Shown here piece by piece: positions 33,803 to 46,680 of a stretch of DNA of 64,000 nt; the first letter of the stretch is position 1; every line of letters begins with the position of its first letter. A model generated the notes under the pieces. The model was given only the letters and a program-made list of their open reading frames with translations. It made no database searches and was not told where the DNA came from. Where the stretch lies: NCBI RefSeq assembly GCF_034190915.1, contig NW_026947492.1:17552001-17616000 (forward strand), in the 5' to 3' direction. Both the position numbers and the translations under genes were made by a program. Origin of the DNA: Cavia porcellus (Eukaryota > Chordata > Mammalia > Rodentia > Caviidae).

Positions 33803-36800
33803 TTATACTAGGGAAACTTTTCGGTATTTATGCATGTGAGTTTGATTTATTTTGCTAATGAGTATGTTCTCAAGTTCTGTCCATTTATTTATAAATATCT
33901 GAATGTGATCATTCTTTATAGCTGAGTAGTGCTCCATTGTATAAAAATACCACAACTTTTTTATCCATTCCTCAGTTGATGGACATTTAAGTTGTTTCCA
34001 TGATCTGGCTATTACAAATTATGCTGCTATAAACATGGGTGCACATATATTACTGTAGTACGATGTTTTCTGTTCTTCTGGGAATATGCCTAGAAGAGGA
34101 ATAGTTGGAACAAATGGACTTCCAATCCCAGATTTCTGAGGAATCTCCAGACTGACCTCCACAATGGCTGCACCAGTCTACACTCCCACCAAAAGTGCAG
34201 GAGAGCTCCTTTTCCCTCACAGGCTCTCCAGCATTTGTTGTTGTTCATTGTTTTGAACCTGACCATTCTTTCAGGAGTGCGATGGAATCTCAGTGTGGTT
34301 TTAATTTGCATTTCTCTAACGAGTAACAATGATGAACATTTTTTCATGTATTTATTTGCCATTTGTATTTCTTCATCTGAGAAGTGTGTATTCATCCCAG
34401 ATGCCCATTTTTGGATTGAGTCTTTGAATTTCAGCAGTCAGAATTTTTAAATTCTTTCTATATTTTAGACAGAAGTCCTTTGTCTGAGGGTCTTTTCACT
34501 AAGAATTTTTCCGAGTTTGTGGGTTTTCTTTTCACTATGCTGGAGATTTCTTTTGACATGTAGAAACGTTTTAGTAAGACAAGATCCCAGCTATTGATTC
34601 TGGGAAATATTTCCTGTGTGGTTTGATTCCTGTTCATGAATTCTCTACCTATCCCTCTGTCTTCAAGATTGTTACCTCATTTGTCTTCCAATAGATTTAG
34701 TGTTTCTGTTTTAATATTTAGATCTTTGATCCATTTAGATTTTAGTTTAGTATACATGATAGGTGTGGGGTAGCTTTAGTTTTTGGCATGTGGAGAGCCA
34801 GTTTTTCCAAAACCATTTATTAAAGAGACTGCCATTTTTCCAGTGAAAATGTTTAGCCCATTTATCAAAGATAAGGTGGTTGAGTGTGTTTGTATTTGTG
34901 GTTGTATCTTCTAATGTATTCCATTGATTCTCAGATCTGTTTTCATTCCCATACCATTTTGATTTTATAACAGTTACTTTGTAGTATAACCTCAAGTGAG
35001 GTATTGTGATGCCTCCTGCCTTCCGTTTGCAGCTTAGAATTGCCTTTGCTATTCTTGGTCTCTTCTGGGTCCAGATGAATTTTAGGATTGATTTCCCTAG
35101 ACCTATGAGGTATGTTGATGGTATTTTCATTGGGATTACATTGAATCTGTATAACTGTTTTGGGAGAATGGCCATTTTTTCAATATTTATTCTTTCTACC
35201 CATGAGCAAGGGATGTCTTTCAATTTTCTGAGATCCTCTTCAGTTTCTTTATTCATGGTATTATAATTTTCCCTGCATAGATCTTTTACTATTTTTGTGA
35301 GATTAATTCCTAAGTATCTCGTTTTTTTAGTTAGTGTGAAGGTTTGTTTATTTCTTTCTCAGTGATTTTGTTGTTAGTGTATAGAAACACTATTGATTTT
35401 GAGTATTTATTTTGTATCCAGCTACATTACTGAATTTATTTGTTATATCTAGGAGTCTTTCAATGGAGTTTTGAGGGTCTTCTATGTACAGTATCATGTC
35501 ATCTGCAAATAATGATAATTTAACTTCTTCTTTTCCTATTTTTACCCATTTTATTTCTCTCTCTTATCTTATTGCTCTGGCTAGTGTTTCCATTACTATG
35601 TTAACTAAGAGTGGTGATAAGGGACATCCTTGCCTTGTGCCTGATCTTAAAGTAAAGGACTTCAATTTTTGGTCACTTAATATGATGCTGTCTGTAGGTT
35701 TGTCATAGATGGCCTTTATTATATTGAGGTAATCTATTCAAATTTTCTGTAAGCTTCTTAGCATGAATGAGTGTTGCACCTTATCAAAAACTTTTTCTGC
35801 ATCTATAGAGATGATCATGTGATTATTACTTTTGGCTTTATTGATATGGTGGAATACATTTATTGACTTATGTATATTGAACCATCCCTGCATGCCTGGG
35901 ATGAATCTTACTTGGTTGTGGTCTATAATTTTCTTGATGATTTGTTGCATCCTGTTTGCCAATATTTTATTGAGTATTTTTGCATCTGCGTCATTAGGGA
36001 GATTGGCCTGTAGTTCTCTTTTTTAGTTGGGTTTTTCTCAGGTTTTGGTATTACAGTAACATTTGCTTCCAGAAATGACTTAGGAAGAATTGCTTCCCTT
36101 TCGATTTCATTGAAGAATTTGAGGAGTGTCAACATTAATTCTTCTTTGAATTTCTTGTAGAATTCTGCAGTGAAGCTGTCTAGGCCTGGGCTCTTCTTTG
36201 TAGGTAAGGACTTAATTATATTTTCAATTTCATAGTAGAAATTGGGTTAGTCAGCAGTTTTACATCTTCTTGACCCAGCTTTGGTACTTCATATGCTTTA
36301 GGGATGTGTCCATTTCTTCTGTGTTATTGAAACTATGAGAGTAGAGGTTTTTGAAATAGGTGTCAATGATCTTCTGTATTTCCAAAGAGTCTGTATTGAT
36401 TTCACTTTTTGCATTCCTTATTGCATGAATTTGAGATATTTCTTTCCTTATTTTTAATAAGGTTACCTAGGGACTTATCAATTTCATTTATTCTTTCAAA
36501 GAATCATCTCTTTGATTTATTGTTTTCTTAGTCTCTATTGTATTAATTTCTGCTCTGATTTTTATAATTTCCTCCCTTCTTTTTACTTTTGGCTTGACTT
36601 GCTCTTCTTTTTCTAGATGTTTGAATTGTAAGAACAGGTTGTTTATTTGTATTCATTCTGTTTTCCTGATGTGGGAACTCACTGCAACAAATTTTCCTCT
36701 GAGAACTGTTTTCATTGCAGCCTACAGGTTCTGGTAATTTGTATTTCTATTTTCGTTTGCTTGTAAGTATTGTTTAATTTCTTCTTTAATTCTCTCGGTG

Positions 36801-37600
36801 ACCCACTGTTTGCTCAAGAGTGTATTATTCAATTTCCATGTGTTTGTGGGGTTTTTGCAGTTTCTTTTATCATTAATTTCTAGTTTCATGGCATTATGAT
36901 CTGATAACATGCATGGGGTAGTTTCAATTCTTTTGCACTGATTTAAATATGTTCTGCAATCTAGTATATGGTCTATTTTAGAGAATGTCCCAGGCGCTGC
37001 TGAGAAGAATGTGTATTCTGATGTTGTTGGATGGAACACTCTGTATATGTCTATCAAGTCCATTTGTTCACAGGTGTGATTCAGGTCTGTTATTTCTCTG
37101 CTGATTTTCTGTCTGGTTGATCTTTCCCTTCGTGTCAATGTGTATTAAGGTCTCCTATTATAATTGTTTTATTGCTAATTTGAGTTTTCATTTCTATTAA
37201 TACTTTGTATAGCTGGGTGCTCTGGAGTTTGGTTCATATATATTTAGCATAGTTATCTCTTCCTGTTTAAGTTTTCCCCTAACAAGTATGTAGTGACTTT
37301 CTCTATTTCTCAGGATCATTCTTTATTTGAAGCTCACATTATCCTCAAACAAAATAGCTATGCTCACTTTTTTTTTGTTCCTGTTGCATGAAGTATTGCT
37401 TTCCATACTTTGACTTTCAGTCTATGAGTTTCCTTTGGGGTTACATGTGTTTCTTGCAGACAGCATATGGTTGGATATTGTTTCTTGATCCAATCTGCCA
37501 GTCTGTCTCTTTTAATTGGTGAATTGAGACCATTTACATTAATGGTTATAACTGTTATATGTTGGTTTATTGTTGACATATTATCTTTCTGCTGTTGCAT
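33803..37600 (-). pseudogene. LINE-1 ORF2 remnant (endonuclease and reverse transcriptase)
   Basis: The start is near the MSTINQHITVITINVNGLNS reading at 37600-37520 and the TAA is at 33805-33803. That spans about 3.8 kb, the usual ORF2 length. The endonuclease shows TINVNGLNSPIKR, then CCLQETH, and at its end SKIDHIL and SDHNAMKLEI (36950-36870). The reverse transcriptase shows [12 protein letters not shown] (near 35790) and an intact FADDMILY catalytic box at 35509-35486. The C-terminal region keeps FHWKNGSLFNKW and WWECRLVQPLWRSVWRFL (34190-34120). It is broken into more than half a dozen frames. Confidence 0.9.
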
Positions 37601-37639
37601 CTTTATCTTTGCATTCTGATTAATTGTCTACCTTGCTTA

Positions 37640-38777
37640 GTGGTTTTTTCCTATGTGTATCTAGACTATCTTTTAGTATTCTTTGGAGGGTTGGCTTGGT
37701 GTTCATGAAATTCTTCAACTGTTCTTTGTCATGGAATTATCTTATTTCTCCATCCATTTTGAAGGACAGGTTTTCAGGTTACGTCAGTCTAGGGTGAAAA
37801 TCATTTTCCTTTAGGATCTGAAATACTTCATGCTCTTCTTGACTTCATTATTTGTGTTGAGATGTCTGCTGTGATTCTGATAGGCTTTCTTTTATGAATG
37901 ATCTGTCTTTTCTCTCTAACGGCTTTTAGTATTCTATTCTTATGCTGGATTTCTGGCATGGTGATTATTATGTGCCTGGGTGTAGTTTTATTTTGATTAT
38001 GGCTATTTGGAGAGTTATATGCTTCACTCATCCTAATGTCAGTTTCCATTTTCATGTTTGGGAAATTTTCAGCTATGACTTCTGTGAGTAGCCTTTTGAT
38101 ATCATTTGTGTTGTTCCTTTCTTTTTCATTTATCCCTATTAGTCTTATGTTGTTTTTCTTTGCAACATCTTGCGGCTGTTGAATTGTTATTTCCTGATTC
38201 CTTGTTTTTTAAAAAAGATCATTCCGGGGCTGGGGATTTAGCTCAGCAGCATAAGCACCTGCCTTGCAAGCAGGCAGTTGTGAGTTCAATCCCCAGTACC
38301 GATAAAAATGAAAAAAAAAATAAAAAAATAAAAAAAAAAATTAAAAAGATCATTCCTTTTCTGTTCACAAGCTGCAATCTTGTCTTTGACGTCTGAAATT
38401 CTATGTTCACTTTCAGTGAGTCAGTTTTGACAACTTCTGATATAATTTTTGATTTCCTGTATATCTCTTTGAATTTACTTCATGTATTCTCTTTGTTTCT
38501 TAAATTGTTCCTCCAGGGATTCTATCTTTTTGTTTTGTTCCTCTAATTTTGTAACTGTGTCTTCTTTAGATGTGTTCAGCATCTCTTTCATTACTTTTAT
38601 CATTTCTTCTTTTACCTGGGAGATTATTTCTAGTTTGAATTCCTTTAAAGCTTCCTGAAGTTGCTTTATTATTTCAGTTGTTATTATTACAGGTATTTCA
38701 GGTGTGTGGCATATATTTTCTTCTATGTACATGATTCCTAGGCTTCCTTGGGTTGGGCTGGAGGTTTCAGATTTCAT
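37640..38777 (-). pseudogene. LINE-1 ORF1 remnant (RNA-binding/coiled-coil protein)
   Basis: The frame opens at an ATG at 38777 and stays open for 100 codons. Its second half, with KLEEQNKKIESLEEQFKKQR, is a clear heptad-rich coiled coil, as in L1 ORF1p. A downstream open piece (38055-37828) carries PRHIIITMPEIQHKNRILKA and matches the ORF1 C-terminal region. An ID SINE at 38226-38342 separates the two. Confidence 0.85.
38226..38342 (+). mobile_element. ID SINE with 14-bp target-site duplication
   Basis: Full ID head GGGGCTGGGGATTTAGCTCA, tRNA-like arm CCTGCCTTGCAAGCAGGCAG, B box GAGTTCAATCCCC, a GTACCGATAAAAATG end and a long A-rich tail. The flanking direct repeat AAAAAGATCATTCC occurs at 38212-38225 and 38343-38356. 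This is the typical result of L1-driven insertion. It is the best-preserved SINE in the window. Confidence 0.95.
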
Positions 38778-39070
38778 TTTGGTCTTTTTTTTTTTTTTTG
38801 GTCATTTTCCTGTATTTCTGTGTTTCAAGTGTTTTTATAAGGCTTCCCCTGGATGTGTTGGAAGTCATTTCCTATATCCTAGGCTCCTGGAACTGAATGG
38901 TGGTTGCTGAGCATGATCCAGTCAGGCCCTTTAGCCCTCCAGTGCTACCTTCAGTGTTCTAGGTAGCTGGGCAGGCACCTAACCCCTGTGGATAATGGGC
39001 TAAAGCTCTCCCCGGGCAAAACCCAATGCCCTGGAACTCATTTCACCTGCTCTCAACTCCCATAATTGAA

Positions 39071-39470
39071 GAAGGTCACTAGGGATAATCTACTTTGGCT
39101 GCCAAGCCTCCCATGGCTAGTCTAGTGTGGCTGTGACCTGGGTTGGTCCTTGAGCTCTGGGGCGCCATGATCTTAATAGGCTCAGGATAGCAGGTGGACT
39201 CACCCCAGCTGCTAGCTGAATTTCCCAGTTGCGCAGAAGGTCACTGGGAATGTCTTGGGCAGGCCTGAAACCTGTTGGATGAGCTCAGCCTAGTGTGTCT
39301 GGCCTCTTGGTGGGTCCTTGAGTTCTGGGAGCAATGATCTTAATACAGCATCCTGGGGTTCGGAATGGGGTGCAGACTCACCCCAGCCATCAGCTGAGGT
39401 TCCAGGTTCCCGGTTCCATAGAAGGTCATTGGTCTTGCTCTGGGCAGGCCTGAAACCTGCTGGGCCTAAT
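39071..39470 (-). repeat. Tandem monomer-like units in the L1 5'-UTR
   Basis: GAAGGTCACT-type starts recur at 39071, 39236 and 39421. Each is followed by similar text: GGGCAGGCCTGAAACCTG, TGGTCCTTGAG(C/T)TCTGGG, ATGATCTTAATA and GACTCACCCCAGC. Units are about 165 and 185 bp and the third is partial. Mouse L1 promoters are likewise arrays of about 200-bp monomers, so these probably represent the ancestral internal promoter. Confidence 0.75.
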
Positions 39471-39943
39471 GTTTAGATCTTTGATCCATTTTTGTTTTAA
39501 ATTAATACATGTACATGATGAGATATATGGGATTTTTTTTTCTATCTTCTGCAAACAGATACCCAGCTTTCCAAGGACAATTTTTTGAATAGGCCACTTT
39601 TCCTCCAACAGAAGCTTCTGGCCTCTATTTTAAAGATTAAAAAGCTTAATCTGTCTGGAAATGTTTCTACATCCTCTATGTTTTTCCTTTGATTCGTGTT
39701 TGTTTTTGTTCTGGCAGTATGCCATTTTTATTACTGTTGTTTTGTAGTTTAGCTTGCGGTCAGGTAATGTTATTCTTCTGCTTTTCTCTTGTTGTCCAAG
39801 ACATTTTTTCTAAGCTGGAGCTTTTTTTTTTTAGCTCCATAGGAGTTTTTGGATTGTTTTCTCTAGCCCTGTGAAGTTCTCTGTTGGTATTTTGGTGGGA
39901 CTGCATTGTGAGTGTGATCATATTGACAATGCTGATTATCATA

Positions 39944-40348
39944 GTTACTTTTTTTGTTGCTGAGATGAAATAGCATACTCCAAAGTTATAGGAAGAATAG
40001 TTTCTTTCAGCTCTCAGTTTGCACAAGGTTCAGTTCATTGTCACCTGGCTCCCGGGAAACAGTATGCAGTGGGGCATCACAGAGAAGAAACCGTAAGTGG
40101 TATGGCAGATAGAAGGCAGCAAGAAGTGAGGCTGCAAAATCTGCCATGAGAGCCCTGCTTTTTACCTGTCCCTTTTGGTTCCATTTAGGCTAAAAGTCTA
40201 TTGATCATTGACACCCACACCCAGAGTGATGCTTCCATTATTCATATGGTTAATTTCAGAATCAGGGCCTTAACTAACATTCACGCATCCTAAATCATCA
40301 CACAGGAGAGTGTGAGGCTTGGGGAGTGTTCAACTACAAACCATAACA
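39944..40348 (-). mobile_element. MaLR-like solo LTR inserted in the older L1
   Basis: On the minus strand it begins TGTTATGGTTTGTAGTTGAA, close to the TGATATGGTTTG start known for THE1/MST-type MaLR LTRs. It is about 405 bp long, within the usual MaLR size, and the L1 ORF2 reading continues on both sides. The 3' boundary near 39944 is approximate and no target duplication was confirmed. Confidence 0.6.
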
Positions 40349-42137
40349 CTGGGTCTTCCTACTCAGCAGCCGGGGACAACATTCTGTTTTCTGCTGTTCT
40401 TGTCAATTTTTATTCAGAGTGCCATAGTATTTTTGCAGACTTAATTAACTTCTGTGGCTATGTTCTTACCTAGGTATTTCATTTTTCTTGTTGCTACTTT
40501 CAGTGTTATTATTTTCATAATCATCTTATCATTGATTTCATCATTGTTATAAACAAATGCTATTTGTGTGTGTTGATTTTATGTCTTACTACATTTCTGA
40601 AGCTGGTTACTAATTTTAAGAGCTTCTTGGTAGAATTCTTTGAGTTTTCTATGTAGAGCATCATGTCATTTATGAATAATGATAATCTAAATTTTTACTT
40701 TTTATATATAATCTTTTGTCCTTTTCACCTGTCTGATTGATTTTTTTTTATTCTTTCTACTATTACTGTGTTTCCATGCAATGAAAAGCTAACCAGATAA
40801 TAAGCTCTGGTTGTTACCATGGTGATGACCACTGTCATGCAGAAGTTTATGCTTCAGTCTTCTCTTGCTCAGTAGTACTGTGTAATGACAGACAAAGCAA
40901 GGCCATTTAAAGTGGAATTTTGACTCTAGTATTTAAGGCTAATTATTTTCTGATTTGCTCTAATTTTCAGGGAAGTTTGGTATGCTGAATAGAAGAGGTG
41001 ATACAGGGTATCCTTGTTCCTGATTTTAGAAGTAATGCTTTTATTCTCTATGTAATATGATGTTGGTTGTTTGTTTCTCACAAATGCTTTTAATCCATTT
41101 CATGAATGGCCATTCTATACCTATTCTTTCATTGTTCTTATCAAGAAGGGGTACTAGATTTTGGTGAAAGCCTTTTCTGAATCTGTTGATATGACCATGT
41201 GGTTTTTTACCTTGTTGCTATGAGGTTTTACATTTATTGATTTTCATATGTTGAACCAACACAGTATCTCTTTGATGAAACTTACTTAATCATGATGTAT
41301 GGTTTTTTTGATGATGGTTGAATTCTATTTGATAATAACTTGTTAAATACTTTTCTATTTTTATTGAGGAGAATGTCCTATATTTTAATTGGATATTGAT
41401 CTGATTTTGGAATCAGAGTAATATGAGGTTCTATAATAGACTTTGGATATACTCCATCCCTTTCAATTTCTTAGAGGAGATTGAGGAATATAGGTGATAT
41501 AATATCCTTGAAATTTTGTAGAATATAGCAGTGAATCTATCACATCTAGTACTTTTTTCAGTTGATGGACTATTTATCACTTGATCTGTTTCATTGTTTT
41601 TAATTGGGAACTTCAAATATTTTAGGTTGATTGTGTTAGCTCTTGTTAATTTGTGTGAGTCTTAAAATCTGTCCCTTTCTTCCAAATGTTCTAATTTTTT
41701 GGAGTACAATTTTTTCTTAGTAGTTACTATTTTCTCACTTTCGATAGTGACTGTTAGAATTTAGTCTTTTTTATTTTTTTCATTCCTAATTGCAATGATA
41801 TGAGTCTATTTTTCTTTTTTTTTTCCTGGTAAATTTGATTAGGCATTTATCTATTTTCTTTATTCTTCCTAAGATATAGCTCCTCATTTCACTGATTCTT
41901 CACACTTTTCATTTCAGTTTCACCAGTTTCTGCTTTAATCATTCTGAGTGCCCTCCTTTATTTTGGTTCAGACTGAGACTGTTGTTGTTTCTCAAGTTTC
42001 TGAAGGTTCCTCTTAGGTTTATTTATTTGAGCTCACTTTGCTTTCCTAATGTAGTCCTCGATGGCTATGAAATCCTCCTTACTATGTTCTGGTACTTGTA
42101 CAGGGATTGTCATTGACTTCCAAAATTAAATAAAATT

Positions 42138-42987
42138 TGTTATGGATGAAAAACTGGTGGTCAACTTAACACCAACTGAATTAAATCAGCATGATGCTGA
42201 GTATAGATGGTCCACCTGAGGAAAGTTGCCAGCATAAATAGAGACATGGAGATGAGTCAGGCATTGTGGGTTCTCCTAAGTGTTGCTGTTTTGAGCCATT
42301 GGTTTTCCCTGAGGAGCTTGCTATGCTGGCTTCCCTGATATGAACTCAGCCATTCTCACTGGAGGAGCTCGGGACCTTGTCACTGAGGGGCTGTGATTCA
42401 CTTTAGAGGAGCTCTGCTGCTTACATTGAGCATCGCTTCCTGGCTCCCGAGGGGAATATGGGTGCTGTTTAATCTCCAGAAGAAACTTTACACACTGGCT
42501 TCCTGACATGTACGCAACTGTGCTCATTGTCGAAGAAGCTCTGAACCTTGTTGTCTCTGAGGATGGCTGTGGTACTTTTTAAGGGATCTCTGGTCCTTAT
42601 TTTGAGTGTTACTTCTTGGCTCCAGTGTAGAACTCTCAATCTATTAGCACGGATCTTTCACCCACTGGCAGCATACACTTTCTGGCTTCCACTGACGACC
42701 TTTGGTCTTCCCATTGCAGATACATAAAACACACTTGCATGAGTTACTGTTGTGGGATCATGGCCTCCAGTTGGCCTTGTGGGCAGCATTTTCATGGGCT
42801 ATAGATTTCACCTGGACTCGTGCGGGACATTGCTGTGGGATCCAGGCCCTTGGCTGGATTTTCTAGGTTTTAGTGTTGTGAACAGATTTCCTGCACTTGT
42901 ATTTAACTCTGATGACCATCATAAAATAATATTATAAATTCTGTATCTTGTATATAATTGTTCTCTTTGCAACCCTTGACTACCGCA
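42138..42987 (+). mobile_element. LTR-like interspersed repeat, copy 3
   Basis: A unit of 850 bp starts TGTTATGGATGAAAAACTGG and ends TGACTACCGCA. It aligns with 16580-17422 (same strand) and 17776-18544 (inverted). The older L1 continues on both sides, so this is an insertion and its limits define the element. It has the same internally repeated CTCAG/GGCTGTGG module as copy 1. Confidence 0.68.
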
Positions 42988-43846
42988 AAAGTATTTCTTG
43001 ATTTTTTTCTCTGACCCATTGGTTGTTTAGGAGAGTATTGTTAAGTTTACAAGTGCTACTACATTTTTATGATTTTTTTCTGTCCTTAATTTCTAATTTT
43101 GTTGCACTGTGGTCTGATGGTACATATGGAATAGTTTTAATTCATTTATATTTAATTAAGCAGGCCTTGTAGATTAATAGGTAATCCATTTTGCAGGAAG
43201 TACTTTGTGCTACTCTTTGTAATAGAGTGAAATACTCTGTAGATATCTATTAAATTTTTATAATCAAACACTGAAATTTATTTATTGATCTTTGTTTGAC
43301 TTTCATCTACCACTTGAGAAATTGGGGTTTTAAGACACGCTTATATGTGCTCCTATTTATTGGATCTTTCATGTTCTGCAGTATTTTATTAAGATAGGTA
43401 CTCCTGTGTTTAGTCATATTTTCAGCCTTTTCTCTCTTGTTAGGCTGTTCCTTTAACTACTATGTAGTGACGTCCTTTGTCTCAGCTAACCAGCTTCAGA
43501 TTTAAGTCACCATGTCTGAGATTTAAATTGCTACCCTTGCTAGTTTTGTGGGGGGAAGTCCTCATGCATAAAATATTCTTTTCTATCCTTTGATTTTTAT
43601 CTATGAATATCTTTTTATTGGGTGAGTTTCATGAATGTAGTAGCTTGTTTGATTATGTTTTTTGATTCAGTCTGGCAATCTGTCTTTTAATTAGAAAATT
43701 GAGATCACTGACATTGAGAGATATTGATAGCCTGTATTATATGCTATCATTGCACTTTATCTCTATTGGTGACTCCTCTTTTTCCATTTTTCCTCTGTCA
43801 TTTCTACCTATGATATTCTTTAATATATTCTGGGGTAATGGTTTAT

Positions 43847-43848
<2 letters not shown>

Positions 43849-43888
<40 letters not shown>

Positions 43889-43894
43889 CTACAC

Positions 43895-43921
<27 letters not shown>
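43849..43921. repeat. Compound (GATA)n/(TA)n microsatellite
   Basis: About ten GATA units, then a TATA dinucleotide run leading into ACACAC. Confidence 0.93.
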
Positions 43922-43931
<10 letters not shown>

Positions 43932-45050
43932 CAGGTATATCTATATCTATATATCTTTATCTATATCTGTATCTTGACCTGCTCTTTTATATAAGATGTG
44001 CTTATTCATTTGTTTTGAAAGACAGATTTTCTGGGGATGCTCTTTGGCATTAGAAGTTGTTTGTTCTTATGACTTGAAAGAATTTACTCCAAGGTTTTCC
44101 AGTCTTAAAGTTTTTTGTTGATACATTTGCTGCAATTCTAATGGGTTTACCATTATATTTGATATTTTGTTCCTCTCAGACTCTCTATAAAATTCTGTTT
44201 TTCTTCTTTTTTTGTTTGTTGATATCTGGTGATTTAATAAAGATTTGTCTTAGTGAGTTTTTTAAAGGACAGTTGTTTGATTTCTGAAAGCCTCATTTGC
44301 TTGTGTGTTGTAAATTAATTTCATATTTGGGAAATTTTTCTTCTGCAATTTTTGTAAACATTGATAATTAATAACTGCATCTGTGCTATCATCTAGATTT
44401 AACTTCAGTTCACTCTTGACTAGTTATTTTAGTCATTGATTAGCTGCTGGGCCCTCTTTTCTTGTTCTCTTGCTTCTTTGTGTGGTTTCTCTGAGGGATT
44501 CAAAATTTACCCAAATTTCTGACAGTGTTTTCACACTTTTTATTTCTGCAATTTGTGAATTCTATGCATTTGTTTTTTTTTTAATTTTCAGGAATTTAAA
44601 TCTGATAACATTAATAGGATTCTGTCTTTAGTGAATTATTCATTGATTTTTTTGTATCAGTTTAGTCAGCTACACCAATGAATTCTAACTCATTGCCTGT
44701 TTGAACTTCCTTAGTGCATTCATCTCTTCTTTAACCTTTTGGTACAGTTCTGCTACCTGGTATTTTCTCTTTATTTATGCCTCCTTGATCTATCTAAGCA
44801 CAGTTGGGAGCACTGGGGTGGGTAAGGTATTCTGGTTCTCTGATTTCCCATGTTCTTCCTTTTTTCTGTTAAGGTAATACTTCAGTCCTGAAGAGAAATT
44901 CTCCTCCTGGATGTTGGTCTCTTCTTCTTTGAGGTCGGTCTTGTGGGTATCATCTCTGCTGTTCTCTACTGTGAAAAACTCAGGAGTGAGTAGTGTCATC
45001 GGATTGGTGCAAAGCATCTTCTGTCACTTTTATTTAGCATAGCACTGGAA

Positions 45051-45619
45051 GATCTAAAGAGTGCAAGTAGGAGAGAAGAAATGAAAAGAATTTTAATAAA
45101 AATAAAAAAGCATAATGGCTTCTTTTCACAAGTGATTCAAAGAAAACTCTTAATATCCTAATACTAATAAATCAGTTAAATAAGGTGACATTCAGTACTC
45201 TGAGAGAACTGCTGTTTTTCACTACTGAACAATAAAAGACTTCAGCATTTTTAATAATGAGATAAGGGAAAATTTAAGTGCTATATAAATTGCTATTTAT
45301 TCTTCTACCACACTATAATTTTAAGTTATTTTAATAACTTTTTTGATTGGTACATTCTAGATATGCATAATGATCTCACTCATCATAAATGATTTTTATT
45401 CATGTACATGATATATCTTGATTCTTTTTCCCATTCTCTTCCCTCTCCTTTAACCTCTAACCCCTCCTTAGTTAGAAAAGTTTTGTTTACATTTTGCTTA
45501 TTTTCTCTATTTTCCCTTTCCCTTCTTATGTCTTGTTCCCATTTCAAAATTTCCTTCCTATTTCTTGATATCTATTATACATATTTTTCCTAATTTAAAA
45601 TTTTGGTTTTTTAATATTG
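45051..45619. other. Non-coding AT-rich spacer between L1 blocks
   Basis: No gene is recognised. The stretch may include the diverged 5' end of the older L1. Confidence 0.4.
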
Positions 45620-46680
45620 CTGAAACAATAAGATCTTTACACATGTGGGTCCAATTTATTTCACTTAAGATTATGGTCTAAAGGTGCATCCATTTACCTA
45701 GAAATGTCTCATTTATTTTTTCTTTATAGCATCATAATATTTCATTATAAAAAAAGAAAATATTTATGAATTCATGGTTGATGGACATTTGGCTTATTTC
45801 TAAGATTTAACTGTTAAAAACTGTGCTGCTGTAAGTATGAGTATGTGTATATCACCATTGTATGATGCTTTTAATTCCTATAGAAAGAGACCATGAAAGT
45901 GATTCACTAAGTCAACTGGGACCGCTAGTCCTAGAACTTTTGAGGAATCTTCACACTGATTTCCACAGGGGTTTGCACCAATATACACTCCAACAATGTA
46001 GAAGGGTTTTTATCAACATCCATACCAGCATTTATTATTGATTGATTTCTTGGTAATAGTCATTCTTTCTGGAATGAGATGGAGTATCAACACTGTTTTA
46101 AATTGCATCTCTCAAATTACCAATGATGTTGAATGTTTTTATGTATTTTTTTCCATTTTCATTTCTTCATCTGAGAAATATCTATTCATTTCAGATCCTC
46201 ATTTTGGGGTTGGACCTTTAAATCTGGTATGTCTGATTCTTTTTGAGTTCTTTATCTCTTTTAGATATTGACACTTTGTCTGAAAAAGAGCTGGCAATAA
46301 CTTTGTTTCCCACTCTTTGTGGTGTCACTTTGCTCTGTGGGTGACTTCTTTTGCTGTGCAAAATATTTTTAATAAGCTGAGATCCCAGCTGTTGATCTTT
46401 TGTAACATTTCTCATGCAATCAATGTTTCCTTTATAAAATCTTTGCCTGCACTGGTGTCTTCAAGAGTTGTACTTGTTCTCTCTTCCAGCAGACTTAGTA
46501 TTTCTGTTTTAATATTTAAATCTTTGATCCATTTTGATTTTAATACAGTGCATAGTGATAGATATGGATCAAGTTTTAGTCCTTAGCATGTGAAAAGCCA
46601 GTTTTTCCAGCAAAAAGTCTTTCTTCAAGTGAACATGTTTGGCCCCTTTGTTACAGATAAGATGACTACATCCTAAGTTT
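45620..46680 (-). mobile_element. LINE-1 3' fragment (ORF2 C-terminus and 3'-UTR)
   Basis: In complement it matches the L1 at 33850-34870: GTTGATGGACATTTGGCTTA, TGCTGCTGTAAGTATGAGTA, GAGGAATCTTCACACTGATT, CCAATATACACTCCAACAAT, CATTTCTTCATCTGAGAAAT and GTGAAAAGCCAGTTTTTCCA. It is strongly diverged, with no open frame. Confidence 0.85.

Larger units (their letters stand above)
33205..39470 (-). mobile_element. Nearly full-length LINE-1 (degenerate, minus strand)
   Basis: The element is about 6.3 kb, with 3'-UTR at the low end and 5'-UTR at the high end. In order it has a 3'-UTR (33205-33802), an ORF2 remnant (33803-37600), an ORF1 remnant (about 37640-38777) and a 5'-UTR (38778-39470) with tandem monomer-like units. 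ORF1 is interrupted by an ID SINE. Frameshifts and stops run through both frames, so it is not active. The 3' end abuts the OR fragment at 33191. Confidence 0.92.
39474..45050 (-). mobile_element. Older LINE-1, 3'-truncated, interrupted by two LTR-type insertions
   Basis: ORF2 text in complement starts at TTTAGATCTTTGATCCATTT (39472), corresponding to 34718 in the younger L1. It passes the catalytic box, now FINDMMLY (near 40650-40675), and the DHxxxKxE end of the endonuclease, then reaches ORF1-like sequence around 44000-45000. It is more diverged than the neighbouring L1. The insertions at 39944-40348 and 42138-42987 interrupt it; across both, the L1 reading continues. Confidence 0.82.

Noticed and set aside
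38226..38300. Functional tRNA gene
   Set aside because: The tRNA-like A and B boxes belong to an ID SINE with an A-rich tail and target duplication, not to a folded cloverleaf.
33205..39470. Active LINE-1
   Set aside because: ORF1 and ORF2 are both broken many times and ORF1 holds a SINE; the preserved FADD box alone does not make it functional.
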